This document shows, in pieces, positions 28,601 to 39,700 of a stretch of 64,000 nucleotides of DNA. Position numbers and translations under genes: made by a program. Source of the stretch: Hippophae tibetana (lineage: Eukaryota > Streptophyta > Magnoliopsida > Rosales > Elaeagnaceae); the NCBI GenBank assembly GCA_037013495.1, contig CM072810.1, forward strand, positions 57,894,843-57,958,842, read 5' to 3'. Below the pieces are notes generated by a model. It saw nothing but the letters and a program-made list of their open reading frames with translations. It searched no databases and was not told where the DNA came from. Each line of letters starts with the position of its first letter. The stretch's first letter is position 1.

Positions 28601-31600
28601 TTGAAAGATTAATTTTCGAAGCCATTTATGTATAGCGATTTTCTATTTTGGAGAATTGTTAAATTTAATGTATTATTTTTATGCTTTTTTTCTTCATGGA
28701 TGGATTATGCACATTACACAACTAAATAGCTATATTAAGGTTGCATTAGGTTTAGGGTTTTGTTCCGTATAATAGAAAACAGTAGCCTTATGATGGAAGA
28801 TGATTTGATAACTTTAGTGAAATTACTTTTTAGAAATATTGTTGCTTTTATTCTTGTAGTTCTTGATTGAATGCTCCAATTCAACATATCGAAAGGAGTG
28901 ATCATCTTTTTGGGCATCACAAGGTTCGGGTATTATGGACTTGTTGATGTGGTTTTCGTCTGTGTATTTGGTTTCGTATTTATTTTTGAAACCATAATCT
29001 CTTTTTCTTGATCTTTATTTCTATGTTCAATCAATCTTTGTTCTTCATAAATAAAAGAGTAGGAAAAAGAAGATGGGTTATACTCTTCAAAATATTAAAA
29101 AAAGAAAATTTGAGAAATAAGAGTTCCAACTTTAAACGGCCATAACTTTTGACTCGTATATCGAAATTACTATTTTAATATATCAAGTTACAGCTTGTAA
29201 CGATTCCTATAATCTCAGCTATGTGGCAGAAGAACCTCATTTTTTGAACAAAAATTCTCCTTTTACATCACCTACCGAGGTCTTAAAGTTTTTGTTCCAT
29301 ATAGACCCTTTTGTTTTGCTTTGGATTTTTTTGAATGCAACTATTTCGAATATTGAGGTGCCGACGAAAAGTGTGTTTAAAAATATTTTAAATATTTTAA
29401 ATATCTAATATTTATTCTCATGACAATACAAATATACTCATTACGCTTCACAATTTATTTTTTGGAACATAAATTTGAAAGATTAATTTTCGAAGCCATT
29501 TATGTATAGCGATTTTCTATTTTGGAGAATTGTTAAATTTAATGTATTATTTTTATGCTTTTTTTCTTCATGGATGGATTATGCACATTACACAACTAAA
29601 TAGCTATATTAAGGTTGCATTAGGTTTAGGGTTTTGTTCCGTATAATAGAAAACAGTAGCCTTATGATGGAGGATGATATGATAACTTTAGTGAAATTAC
29701 TTTTTAGAAATATTGTTGCTTTTATTCCTGTAGTTCTTGATTGAATGATCCAATTCGACATATCGAAAGGAGTGATCTTCTTTTTGGGCATCACAAGGTT
29801 GGGGTATTATGGACTTGTTGATGTTGTTTTCGTTTGTGTATTTCGTTTCGTATTTATTTTTGAAACCATAGTCTCTTTTTCTTGATCTTTATTTCTATGT
29901 TCGATCAATCTTTGTTCTTCATAAATAAAAGAGTAGGAAAAAGAAGATGGGTTATACTCTTCACAATATTAAAAAAAGAAAATTTGAGAAATAAGAGTTC
30001 CAACTTTAAACGGCCATAACTTTTGACTCGTATATCGAAATTACTATTTTAATATATCAAGTTAGAGCTTGTAACGATTCCTATAATCTGAGCTATGTTC
30101 TATAAGAACCTCATTTTTTGACCAAAAATTCTCCTTTTACATCACCTACCGAGGTCTTAATGTTTTTGTTCCATATAGACCCTTTTGTTTTGCTTTGGAT
30201 TTTTTTGAATGCAACTATTTCGAATATTGAGGTGCCGACGAAAAGTGTGTTTAAAAATATTTTAAATATTTTAAATATCTAATATTTATTCTCATGACAA
30301 TACAAATATACTCATTACGCTTCACAATTTATTTTTTGGAACATAAATTTGAAAGATTAATTTTCGAAGCCATTTATGTATAGCGATTTTCTATTTTGGA
30401 GAATTGTTAAATTTAATGTATTATTTTTATGCTTTTTTTCTTCATGGATGGATTATGCACATTACACAACTAAATAGCTATATTAAGGTTGCATTAGGTT
30501 TAGGGTTTTGTTCCGTATAATAGAAAACAGTAGCCTTATGATGGAGGATGATATGATAACTTTAGTGAAATTACTTTTAAGAAATATTGTTGCTTTTATT
30601 CCTGTAGTTCTTGATTGAATGATCCAATTCGACATATCTAAAGGAGTGATCTTCTTTTTGGGGATCACAAGGTTGGGGTATTATGGACTTGTTGATGTTG
30701 TTTTCGTTTGTGTATTTCGTTTCGTATTTATTTTTGAAACCATAGTCTCTTTTTCTTGATCTTTATTTCTATGTTCGATCAATCTTTGTTCTTCATAAAT
30801 AAAAGAGTAGGAAAAAGAAGATGGGTTATACTCTTCACAATATTAAAAAAAGAAAATTTGAGAAATAAGAGTTCCAACTTTAAACGGCCATAACTTTTGA
30901 CTCGTATATCGAAATTACTATTTTAATATATCAAGTTAGAGCTTGTAACGATTCCTATAATCTGAGCTATGTTCTATAAGAACCTCATTTTTTGACCAAA
31001 AATTCTCCTTTTACATCACCTACCGAGGTCTTAATGTTTTTGTTAAATGTAGACCCTTTTGTTTTGCTTTGGATTTTTTTCAATGCAACTATTACGAATA
31101 TTGATGTGCCGACGAAAAGTGTGTTTAAAATATTCTAAATATTTTCAATATCTAATAATTATTCTCATGATAATACAAATATACTCATTACGCTTCACAA
31201 TTTATTTTTTGGAACATAAAATTGAAAGATTAATTTTCGAAGCCATTTATGTATAGCGATTTTCTATTTTGGAGAATTTTTAAATTTAATGTATTATTTT
31301 TATGCTTTTTTTCTTAATGGATGGATTATGCACATTACACAACTAAATAGCTATATTAAGGTTGCATTAGGTTTAGGGTTTTGTTCCGTATAATAGAAAA
31401 CAGTAGGCTTATGATGGAGGATGATATGATAACTTTAGTGAAATTACTTTTTAGAAATATTGTTGCTTTTATTCCTGTAGTTCTTGATTGAATGATCCAA
31501 TTCGACATATCGAAAGGAGTGATCTTCTTTTTGGGCATCACAAGGTTGGGGTATTATGGACTTGTTGATGTTGTTTTCGTTTGTGTATTTCGTTTCGTAT

Positions 31601-32763
31601 TTATTTTTGAAACCATAGTCTCTTTTTCTTGATCTTTATTTCTATGTTCGATCAATCTTTGTTCTTCATAAAAAAAAGAGTAGCAAAAAGAAGATGGGTT
31701 ATACTCTTCAAAATATTAAAAAAAGAAAATTTGAGAAATAAGAGTTCCAACTTTAAACGGCCATAACTTTTGACTCGTATATCGAAATTACTATTTTAAT
31801 ATATCAAGTTAGAGCTTGTAACGATTCCTATAATCTCACCTATGTTCTAGAAGAACCTCATTTTTTGACCAAAAATTCTCCTTTTACATCACCTACCGTG
31901 GTCTTAATGTTTTTGTTAAATATAGACCCTTTTGTTTTGCTTTGGATTTTTTTCAATGCAACTATTACGAATATTGAGGTGCCGACGAAAAGTGTGTTTA
32001 AAATATTCTAAATATTTTCAATATCTAATATTTATTCTCATGACAATACAAATATACTCATTACGCTTCACAATTTATTTTTTGGAACATAAATTTGAAA
32101 GATTAATTTCCGAAGCCATTTATGTATAGCGATTTTCTATTTTGGAGAATTGTTAAATTTAATGTATTATTTTTATGCTTTTTTTCTTCACGGATGGATT
32201 ATGCACATTACATAACTAAATAGCTATATTAAGGTTGCATTAGGTTTAGGGTTTCGTTCCGTATAATAGAAAACAGTAGCCTTATGATGGAGGATGATTT
32301 GATAACTTTAGTGAAATTACTTTTTAGAAATATTGTTGCTTTTATTCCTGTCGTTCTTGATTGAATGCTCCAATTCGACATATCGAAAGGAGTGATCATC
32401 TTTTTGGGCATCACAAGGTTGGGGTATTATGGACTTGTTGATGTGGTTTTCGTCTGTGTATTTCGTTTCGTATTTATTTTTGAAACCATAATCTCTTTTT
32501 CTTGATCTTTATTTCTATGTTCGATCAATCTTTGTTCTTTATAAATAAAAGAGTAGGAAAAAGAAGATGGGTTATACTCTTCAAAATATTAAAAAAAGAA
32601 AATTTGAGAAATAAGAGTTCCAACTTTAAACGGCCATAACTTTTGACTCGTATATCGAAATTACTATTTTAATATATCAAGTTAGAGCTTGTAACGATTC
32701 CTATAATCTCACCTATGTTCTAGAAGAACCTCATTTTTTGACCAAAAATTCTCCTTTTACATC
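22690..32763. repeat. Satellite subfamily B domain, left of the insertion (873-874 bp)
   Basis: From here monomers carry TTTTCGAAGCCATTTATG, TATATCGAAATTACTATT, CTATTTTGGAGAATTGTT, GCCTTATGATGGAGGATG and ATTCCTGTGGTTC or ATTCCTGTAGTTC, and lack the 13-bp CATTATTATTTTT stretch. A representative monomer is 29941-30814 (874 bp). Several copies carry GAGCTATGTTCTATAAGAACC in place of GCTATGTGGCAGAAGAACC. The last monomer is cut by the retroelement. Confidence 0.85.
24800..31750. repeat. Five-monomer period: 24.8-27.3 kb copied at 29.2-31.7 kb
   Basis: Three consecutive monomers near 25.2, 26.1 and 27.0 kb share with those near 29.6, 30.5 and 31.4 kb the variants GATGATATGATAACTTTAG, CCTGTAGTTCTTGATTG, GAATGATCCAATTCG and GGAGTGATCTTCTTTTTGG, at a constant offset of 4368-4369 bp (five monomers). 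The two monomers between (27.86 and 28.74 kb) are of other kinds. A three-monomer spacing (2620 bp) is also visible between 24.86 and 27.48 kb. Confidence 0.75.
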
Positions 32764-32984
32764 TGATGAACGAAAACCGGCATCGCCGATCTTCGCAAAT
32801 ACTTTGGTTTTAATATTTATAAAACTCTCGCAAGTGCACGAATCATTTCGAAGAAAATGATAAGTATACTCCCAAGGTCGATCTAAGGAAGGAATGTATG
32901 TGGTTTTTAATTTATTATTCATACTTTTAAAAACGAAATTAAATCCTAAACATCCTGTCACGATAGTTTGGTTTTTGTGTTCCT

Positions 32985-33115
32985 AATCTAATAACATAAA
33001 ATAAACATATATACAGATTAATTAAATATAATCTAATAACATAAAAATAAACATAGATACAAATTCAATAAATAATTATCTAAAAATAAACATATATACA
33101 GATTCAATAAATATT
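32985..33115. repeat. Short AT-rich direct repeats in the LTR
   Basis: AAAATAAACATATATACAGA and near copies occur three times (about 32998, 33042 and 33083), with AATCTAATAACATAAAA and ATTCAATAAAT each twice. This is a loose tandem of about 40-45 bp near the outer end of the LTR. Confidence 0.65.
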
Positions 33116-33248
33116 CATGCAAATTTTATCATTTATATTAGCGGAGTATTTATGCATATAATAACTAAATTAATTATGCTTGCTCATATTATCTAGGTTA
33201 TTAAAGATATAAATTGATATTTTATTGATTTTCTCTTTTTTATATAAA

Positions 33249-33405
33249 TACCACCTTTGGTGGGGTTAGATATTCTTTGTTAACTAAACAAATCAATTAA
33301 CACCTATGGGTGGGGTTGATAACTAATATGCTTAATTAAATTAATTCCTTTTTCTAAGAGATTGAAAATGAACCATTTAAATGCCACCTTTGGTGGGGTT
33401 AGACA
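33249..33405. repeat. Three copies of a CCACC/GGTGG hairpin motif in the LTR
   Basis: CCACCTTTGGTGGGGTTAGA occurs at about 33252 and again at about 33383, and a diverged copy CACCTATGGGTGGGGTTGAT at about 33301. Each contains a small inverted repeat (CCACC then GGTGG, loop of 3). They are GC islands in AT-rich R-U5 sequence. Function unknown. Confidence 0.7.
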
Positions 33406-34004
33406 GTTTAAACTTTATTCAAGGTGTCCAAATTAAACATAAGAATTTAATTATCCGAGTACTAACTTTCAAGTTTTAAAACCACTATTGAAAACATGTT
33501 GTCAATACATTTTCACATAATAATTCTTATAAAAACTTTTGAAATAGAGTTTCACTCTAACTACCGGGCGATTGTACCAACAAATAAAAGAGCACTACTC
33601 TAAATTAGACCGGATAACTAAACCTTAAAATCTAATTTTCAGTTTTAAGTTTGTAATGAAAAATAATATATTTCTCTCTAACATTCTTAATATAAAATCT
33701 TGAATAAAAACAAAATCAATTCATTTTAGAAATTTTCACCTATTTAATATTTCGCAAGCATAACAACGTTATTATTATATCATGTTTATAAACAGCTAGC
33801 AGAGTTAAATTTAATCATAGACAAATTAAATATAACATGTAAGAATAAAGCATAAAAATAACTGTAAAGAAAATAAAATCCTTACAGAACTTCGACGCTA
33901 TTCCCGTTGCTAGAAAACCTCCAAGCGGAATTTGCACTCCCATTTATTGAATCAAAAACTAAATTATTACAAAAACATTACAAGTTCCTCTCAAAAAGAG
34001 AAGA

Positions 34005-34132
34005 ACACTAAAACTAAGAGAATTGAACTAAAAACTAAGAAGGAAACTAAGAAAAACTTAGAAACTAAGAAAGAAACTAAGGAAAACTCAAAAAACTAAG
34101 AAATGAGAGAAAGAAAGAAGAGAGAAGTGTGG
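34005..34132 (-). promoter_or_regulatory. Pyrimidine-rich leader with a repeated TTCTTAGTTTC motif
   Basis: On the plus strand this is a purine-rich run of AAACTAAGAAA-like copies (about seven), so the minus-strand transcript is pyrimidine-rich immediately after the expected start. Such CT-rich leaders are common in highly expressed plant transcripts. A role here is inferred from position. Confidence 0.45.
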
Positions 34133-34167
34133 TTTTAAGGTGTGATTTGAAGTGAAGGTAAGGGGGG

Positions 34168-34176
34168 TATTTATAG
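34168..34176 (-). promoter_or_regulatory. Probable TATA box of the Athila LTR
   Basis: The minus strand reads CTATAAATA followed by CCCCCCTTACC, a strong plant-type TATA box. It lies about 640 bp into the LTR in element sense, with the start site expected about 30 bp further on (near 34.14 kb), just before a pyrimidine-rich leader. This divides U3 from R. Confidence 0.6.
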
Positions 34177-34283
34177 GTGAGGATGGAGAGAAAAAGTTGA
34201 GAAAAAAATGTTAAAAAAATGTAAAAACGCGGATTATTGATTGCTGACGTCATTTGATGACGTCAGCATGACATGGGCGGCTG

Positions 34284-34482
34284 CACAGTACCGGGTATGA
34301 ACAGTACCGCGGCTGTACAGTACCGGGTATGAACAGTGCCGCGTCTGATGAACAGTGCCGAGTCTGATGAACAGTACCCAGTCTGATGAACAGTGCCGAG
34401 TCTGATGAACAGTGCCGCGTCTCATGAACAGTGCCGAGTCTGATGAACAGTACCCGTGGATGAACAGTGCCGCGCGCTGCTG
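34284..34482. repeat. GC-rich 16-19-bp tandem repeat in the LTR U3
   Basis: About ten degenerate units in a row. The 19-bp form is TGATGAACAGTGCCGAGTC, with variants ending ACCCAGTC or GCCGCGTC; shorter 16-bp forms with CAGTACCGGGTATGAA lie at the left. The block ends about 110 bp upstream of the TATA box in element sense, where enhancer repeats commonly sit. It is rich in CG dinucleotides in an otherwise AT-rich window and is followed by a very GC-rich stretch to about 34518. Confidence 0.8.
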
Positions 34483-34815
34483 CTTGGGGCGCGGCGGCCG
34501 GGCGGCGCGGCGGCGCGATTTTCGTCTTTTTGACATTTTTGACCTTTTCGACCCATTTTGTCCAATTTTTCCATATTTGTTGACCTTTTCCCACTTATTT
34601 ATTAATATATTTGTGATGTATTGCTTCAAGTATTCCTGTTTGAGTCTTTAAATTGCGTTTTTAAGCCAAAATACCTGAAAAACAATAAAAATACCCGTGA
34701 TTCCGAAAAAGACAAATTTATATAAATATATGATAAAACATATAAATATATGTATTTTTAATCAATTAATGTGCATAAAATCATGGTTATTTTAGTGCTT
34801 TTTGAGCACTCATCA

Positions 34816-34827
34816 CAACCCCCAACC
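34816..34827 (-). promoter_or_regulatory. Polypurine tract next to the 3' LTR
   Basis: The minus strand reads GGTTGGGGGTTG directly before the LTR start TGATGAG. A purine-rich tract touching the 3' LTR is where LTR retrotransposons prime second-strand DNA synthesis. Its position fixes the LTR edge at 34815. Confidence 0.75.
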
Positions 34828-34931
34828 AGCTTCTTGCAAGTCTCTTAGCAAGAGAAGCGATAAAAGCTAAAATTTAAACTATCCTAAATCACTTTCGTGG
34901 ATTGAAACGGTTGCATTTAGCCTATGCAACA

Positions 34932-34988
34932 AGCCGTTAAACCCCTAGGTTGCCCTAGTGGACGAGTTTGAGTCTCGTGAGGGTTTTC
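34932..34988 (+). other. Possible tRNA- or SINE-derived relic inside the element
   Basis: GAGTTTGAGTCTCGTGAGG matches a pol III B box of the GTTCGAGTCTC type except for one C-to-T change, and TGCCCTAGTGG just before it resembles a SINE/tRNA A box. The two lie far closer than in a working promoter, and no cloverleaf can be drawn, so at most it is a shrunken remnant. Chance is possible. Confidence 0.3.
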
Positions 34989-36369
34989 AGTAATGATACC
35001 CACAAACATTGAACTAAATGTAAAGATAAAAACAATCAAATCAAAAATTAAAATTACAACACAATCAAAAATTAATTTAAGAATAAAAGAACACAACATA
35101 TCACAAAAATATCTCATACTTTTTAATCTCCTTTAAGATCATAATTAAAATCTCAAGCATAAGTTATTTTAATCTCTTTAAACAATCATGATTTTATTAC
35201 AATAATTAGTCGAAAATCATTTTCATATTTCATTTCAAAAATGTATCAATTTAATTTTACCCAATTTCAGTGTCATGAATTAGTATTCGCTTCGACTCTA
35301 TTCCTCACAAGTCAATACTCTCAAAGCACTGAATCCTATGGGTTCAAACACTCATACTAATTTATATGCGAAAGAGTTGATGTATAGAAATGAACTAATA
35401 TGTCCGCATATGTATAAAGAATAAAGGCTCAAAGTGTTATTTTAACATTGATCTCATGAAAGGAATCGAATGTATAAATTATAAAGATATCATATACAAA
35501 AATTATTTTCATGCATAAATCAAACTCATTAAGAAAGAATTTCAAGATATATGCTTTTACAAATGAAGAAATTGCAATGACTTTTTAGGGAATTACTTCC
35601 TATATCTTTCTTTTGTAATTAGCCTTTACTCACAACTTTGTAGGCAATGTGGGTCATAGTATGTAGATGATACTATTTTTTTATCTCTCTATTTTTTTTT
35701 TTTGTAGATATTTTTCAATATATGTATTTTTTAGAGAGTCAACCCATGTACAGATTGTACATTTTTTTGGATTTTGGTGAGTGGTTAATTTTGTGGCTTT
35801 TCTGTTTGATCTTGGTTTAGGTAACCCCAGATATGTCTTTTTGTTTTTGTAGCAGTCATGCATGAATGAGATATAAGCATATACTATCAATTTCTACTCA
35901 AATCGTTTAATCTAAACAAAAAATAATAATAAAAAAATATATGATACTCTATTAAGATGAAAAAAAATTCATACATTCAATGCTAATACCTATAGAGATC
36001 ATCTAAACTTTTTGAATAAATAAGAAATGTGTTTGGAGTAGAAAAAATATATATTTCACTCTGAATAAAAGAAATTAGGCTCAAATTATATCTCACAAGG
36101 GTAGTCTCCACTAAAAAATTCATAAACACCGATTTTGGGTTTAATATAATTTCCACATTTTATCAAGAAATACTAGTTATGACAAAAACTAACTAATTAT
36201 AAAAAATAATTACACAATATTTCATGATATGTTTTCAAAAATTAATCTAACAGTACCAAAGACTTAACTATTTACTTAAATTTGATTTAAAGAAATGATA
36301 AATTTTTGTGAGAAATTTTTTTTTTTTATTATTATTTTTTTTATTGTTTTATTAAGCATGGTAACTTTT

Positions 36370-36384
36370 CACCACCCCCAACCT
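36370..36384 (-). promoter_or_regulatory. Second polypurine-like tract, downstream of pol
   Basis: The minus strand reads AGGTTGGGGGTGGTG, sharing GGTTGGGGG with the tract beside the LTR, but lies about 1.55 kb upstream of it and about 350 bp after pol. It could be an internal priming site or a remnant of a former element boundary. Function is inferred from the match only. Confidence 0.5.
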
Positions 36385-36389
36385 AGAAC

Positions 36390-36409
36390 TTACATTGTCC
36401 TCAATGTAA
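36390..36409. repeat. Perfect hairpin beside the internal polypurine-like tract
   Basis: The plus strand reads TTACATTGTCCTCAATGTAA: an 8-bp perfect stem with a 4-base loop, 5 bp from the polypurine-like tract. The minus-strand form (ACATTGAGGACAATGT) resembles a motif I recall from other plant gypsy elements at this position, so it is likely part of the element rather than chance. Confidence 0.6.
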
Positions 36410-36670
36410 CAACTGCAAATTAAAGATAAAGAGAAAAGAGTAGAAAGATTACCTATTTCTTGAGAATGTGTAAGTAGTAATGAAGGAATGCAGGTGCATC
36501 CATCATATTCATCATTAAAGTGTGTACAGACAGATCGCTGTGAACTTCTAACATCTCAACAAATATTTTTAGTTTTAACAATTTTTTTTAAAATTATTCA
36601 CATATAAGTAAACTAAAATAAACAATAAAATTAAGTAAATAAAACAAATAACAAAAAATTACCTAACATG

Positions 36671-36718
36671 ATGGGTTGCCTCCCATCCAGCGCTTAGTTT
36701 AACGTCTTAGCAAGACGT
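36671..36718. repeat. Two short inverted repeats just after pol
   Basis: ATGGGTTGCCTCCCAT (36671-36686) pairs ATGGG with CCCAT, and ACGTCTTAGCAAGACGT (36702-36718) pairs ACGTCTT with AAGACGT over a 3-base loop. In element sense they follow the end of pol. The GGGAGGCAACCCAT form is common at this place in Athila-type elements. They may be RNA structures in the transcript; no function is shown. Confidence 0.55.
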
Positions 36719-36730
36719 ATCTTTTTGGTG

Positions 36731-39700
36731 CTAAGGGTTACTCAGCCAAATGCAATCCATTTCAGCAATGTTGTTTGGTTCTTCTACATAAGGCTTGACA
36801 CGATGGCCATTAACTTTGAACGTTTTTTGTGTCTTGGAGTCCAATAGTTCTACCACTCCATGTTCAGATACCTGAACTATTTTGAATGGTCCATCCCATC
36901 TTGATCTCAGCTTTCCTGGAAACCATCTCAAACAAGAGTTAAATAAAAGAACTTTCATTCCAGGGTGAAAAGTTTTAGGAACTAGCCTCTTGTCATGATA
37001 GCGCTTAGTACGCTCCTTGTATAATTTGGCATTCTCATAGGCTTCATTCCTAATTTCTTCCAACTCATGAAGCTGGAGTACTCGTTTTTCACCTGCTTTA
37101 TCTAAATCCATGTTTAGCTCTTTAATTGCCCAATAAGCCTTGTGTTCAAGTTCAACTGGAAAGTGGCACGCTTTCCCAAAGATTAACCGGTAAGGGCTCA
37201 TCCCAATAGGTGTTTTGTAAGCGGTGCGGTATGCCCATAAGGCATCATTTAACTTAAATGCCCAATCCTTCCTTGAAGGACGCACAGTGCGTTCCAGTAT
37301 TCCCTTAATTTGCCTATTACTTACTTCCACTAAACCGGAAGTTTGAGGATGATATGGAGTAGCTACCTTATGTGTGATGTTGTACTTGTTTAGTACTCCA
37401 TCAAAGAGTTTGTTACAAAAATGGCTACCTCCATCACTTATTATAGCTCTAGGCGTTCCGAACCTACTGAATATGAAATCTTTCAAGAATTTCACAACAA
37501 CATTAGCATCATTGGTTTTGGTGGGGATAGCTTCTACCCACTTGGACACATAATCCACAGCAACCAAAATGTATTGAAAACCATTAGATGGGGGAAAAGG
37601 ACCCATAAAGTCAATCCCCCATACATCAAAGAGTTCAACAACTAAATTAGATGTCAAAGGCATTTCATCTCTTTTGCTTATGTTTCCTGTTCTTTGACAT
37701 CTATCACATTGTGCACAAAACATATGAGCATCTTTAAAAAGAGTGGGCCAAAAGAATCCAGACTGTAATATCTTACGGGCTGTCTTTTCTCCTCCAAAAT
37801 GACCCCCACAATGAAGTTCATGACAAAAAGTCAGAATGCTCTTATGTTCTTCTTCAGGTACACATCTCCGGATGACTTGATCTTGACCAATCTTGTATAA
37901 ATAAGGATCATCCCAGAAATAGTCCTTAATAGTTTTAAAAAACCTTTTCTTCTCCTGATATGAAGTGTTAGGTCGCAAAACACCAGTGGCAAGATAGTTT
38001 ACAATATCAGCGTACCATGGGTTCGGACCTATGAAAAATAACTGTTCATCAGGAAAGGTTTCAACTATATCGTCATTACTCTCATCTTTAAGAGAATTAA
38101 AGTCAGAAATCAACCTAGACAAATGGTCAGCTACTAAGTTTTCACTGCCTTTCTTATCCTTGATTTCTAGGTCCAATTCTTGTAAGAGTAAGACCCACCT
38201 GATTAACCTTGGCTTGGCATTTGGTTTACTTAATAGGTATCTTAAAGCAGCATGATATGAATGCACAATCACTTTAGATCCTACTAGATAAGACCGAAAT
38301 TTGTCTAAAGAGAATACTATAGCCAAGAATTCCTTTTTCAGTGGTGGTGTAATTCATCTGGGCATCATTGAGTGTTTTGCTAGCATAGTAGATGACATGT
38401 AAACGCTTATCCACTCTTTGTCCCAGGACTGCTCCTATTGCATAATCAGAAGCGTCACACATTATTTCAAAGGGTAAAGACCAGTTTGGTGCCATTATAA
38501 CAGGGGTAGATGTGAGTTTATCTTTCAAGGTATTAAAGGAAGTAAGGCAGTCATTGTTGAAATCAAAATCAGCATCTTTGGATAGCAAGTTACATAATGG
38601 ACGACTTATTTTAGAGAAATCTTTAATAAATCGTCTGTAGAATCCTGCATGTCCCAAGAAGCTTCTTATCCCCTTCACAGATGTAGGGGGAGGTAGTTTG
38701 GATATCAATTCAACTTTTGCCTTATCAACTTCAATACCCTTGTTTGAAATTATATGTCCTAAAACTATCCCTTGTTGAACCATAAAATGACTTTTCTCCC
38801 AACTAAGGGTTAGATTGCATTCAATGCATCTTTCTAAAACCAAAGTCAATTTATGTAAGCAATCATCAAATGAGTTCCCAAAGACAGAGAAATCGTCCAT
38901 GAAAATCTCAATGAATTTCTCCACCATGTCCGAGAAAATGGATATCATGCATCTCTGGAACGTGGCAGGGGCATTGCATAACCCAAATGACATTCTGCGA
39001 AAAGCAAATGTCCCAAAAGGACATGTAAATGTGGTCTTTTCCTGATCTTCTGGTGCTATGGGTACTTGATAATATCCTGACAGTCCATCCAAAAAACAGT
39101 AAAATTCGTGCCCAGCTAATCTTTCCAACATTTGATCAATGAATGGAAGAGGAAAGTGATCCTTTTTCGTATATAAATTTAGTTTCCTAAAATCTATACA
39201 CATTCTCCATCCAGTGATTATTCTAGTGGGCACTAATTCACTTTTGTCATTCTTAACAACTGTTATCCCAGATTTCTTTGGTACCACATGCACTGGACTA
39301 ACCCACTTACTATCTGCAATAGGATAGATAATCCCTTCTTCTAATAATTTAAGAATTTCCTTTTTAACTACCTCTTGCATGTTTGGGTTTAGTCTTCTTT
39401 GGGCCTCTCGTACAGGTTTAGCACCATCCTCCAAGTTGATCTTGTGCATACACATTGTTGGACTAATGCCTCTTATATCCCCTATACTCCAACCTATAGA
39501 TTTCTTAAACTGTTTAAGCACTTTGATGAGTTCCTTTTCTTGTGGTTTGGTCAAGGTTGAAGAAATTATCACTGGATAAGTTTCTCCCTCTCCCAAAAAC
39601 ACATATTTTAAGTGCTCAGGTAAAAATTTGAGTTCAAGTTCAGGTGGATTGGCCTCTTTAATAGATGAAGAACTCGGTAGATTTAAAAGTGTACTAGATT

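Larger units (their letters stand above)
1..32763. repeat. Long-monomer satellite array, left arm (about 37 tandem copies)
   Basis: Head-to-tail copies of one AT-rich monomer of about 873-887 bp fill this stretch without interruption. Landmarks recur at this spacing: AAGAAGATGGGTTATAC (taken here as the phase start), the strongly conserved core AACGGCCATAACTTTTGACT, GAGGTGCCGACGAAAAGTGT, TTTATTTTTTGGAACATAAA, and a TTTAGGGTTTTG telo-box motif. Starts in this phase fall at 1, 887, 1773, 2660 and 3547. All copies have the same orientation. Short frames of 60-80 codons recur on both strands once per monomer, but their amino acid changes look unconstrained, so I do not call them genes. The array runs off the left edge, so its full length is unknown. 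Satellites of this kind usually form heterochromatin, pericentromeric or subtelomeric; the sequence alone does not say which. Confidence 0.97.
32764..34815 (-). mobile_element. 3' LTR of the Athila element (about 2052 bp)
   Basis: Bounded by a 6-bp terminal inverted repeat: the plus strand reads TGATGAACG at 32764 and CACTCATCA ending at 34815. The right boundary is set by the polypurine tract immediately beyond it, and the left by abrupt return to satellite (TTTTACATC ends at 32763). Length fits the Athila lineage, which has LTRs of roughly 1-2 kb. In element sense the U3 part (34815 to about 34145) holds a GC-rich tandem repeat and a TATA box, followed by a pyrimidine-rich leader and an AT-rich R-U5 part with two families of short repeats. 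No partner LTR is in the window, so target-site duplication cannot be confirmed; ACATC next to the LTR would be the candidate 5 bp. Confidence 0.85.
34816..36730 (-). other. Untranslated region between pol and the 3' LTR of the Athila element
   Basis: About 1.9 kb of AT-rich sequence. In some Athila members this interval carries an envelope-like gene; here I see no long reading frame and no envelope-like protein. It does hold, in element order, two small inverted repeats just after pol, a polypurine-tract-like motif with an adjoining hairpin (36409-36370), long T-runs on the plus strand (35690-35702 and 36319-36350), a short tRNA/SINE-like patch near 34.95 kb, and the polypurine tract at the LTR edge. 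The small open frames here (for example at 34917-35117 and 35681-35890) look like chance. Confidence 0.7.

Noticed and set aside
34284-34482. CRISPR-like array of short repeats
   Set aside because: Units are directly adjacent without unique spacers and degenerate, and they sit inside a plant LTR. It is a minisatellite.
34234-34651. Overlapping frames of up to 131 codons on both strands
   Set aside because: They lie in the GC-rich tandem repeat of the LTR; the predicted proteins are low-complexity translations of the repeat unit.
32764-34815. Solo LTR with an unrelated neighbour
   Set aside because: The polypurine tract, internal region and pol continue in the same orientation directly from the LTR, so it is the 3' LTR of the same element.
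34917-35890. Small minus-strand frames that could be an envelope-like gene of the element
   Set aside because: Frames are under 70 codons, AT-rich and show no envelope-like features; a position-based claim alone is not enough.
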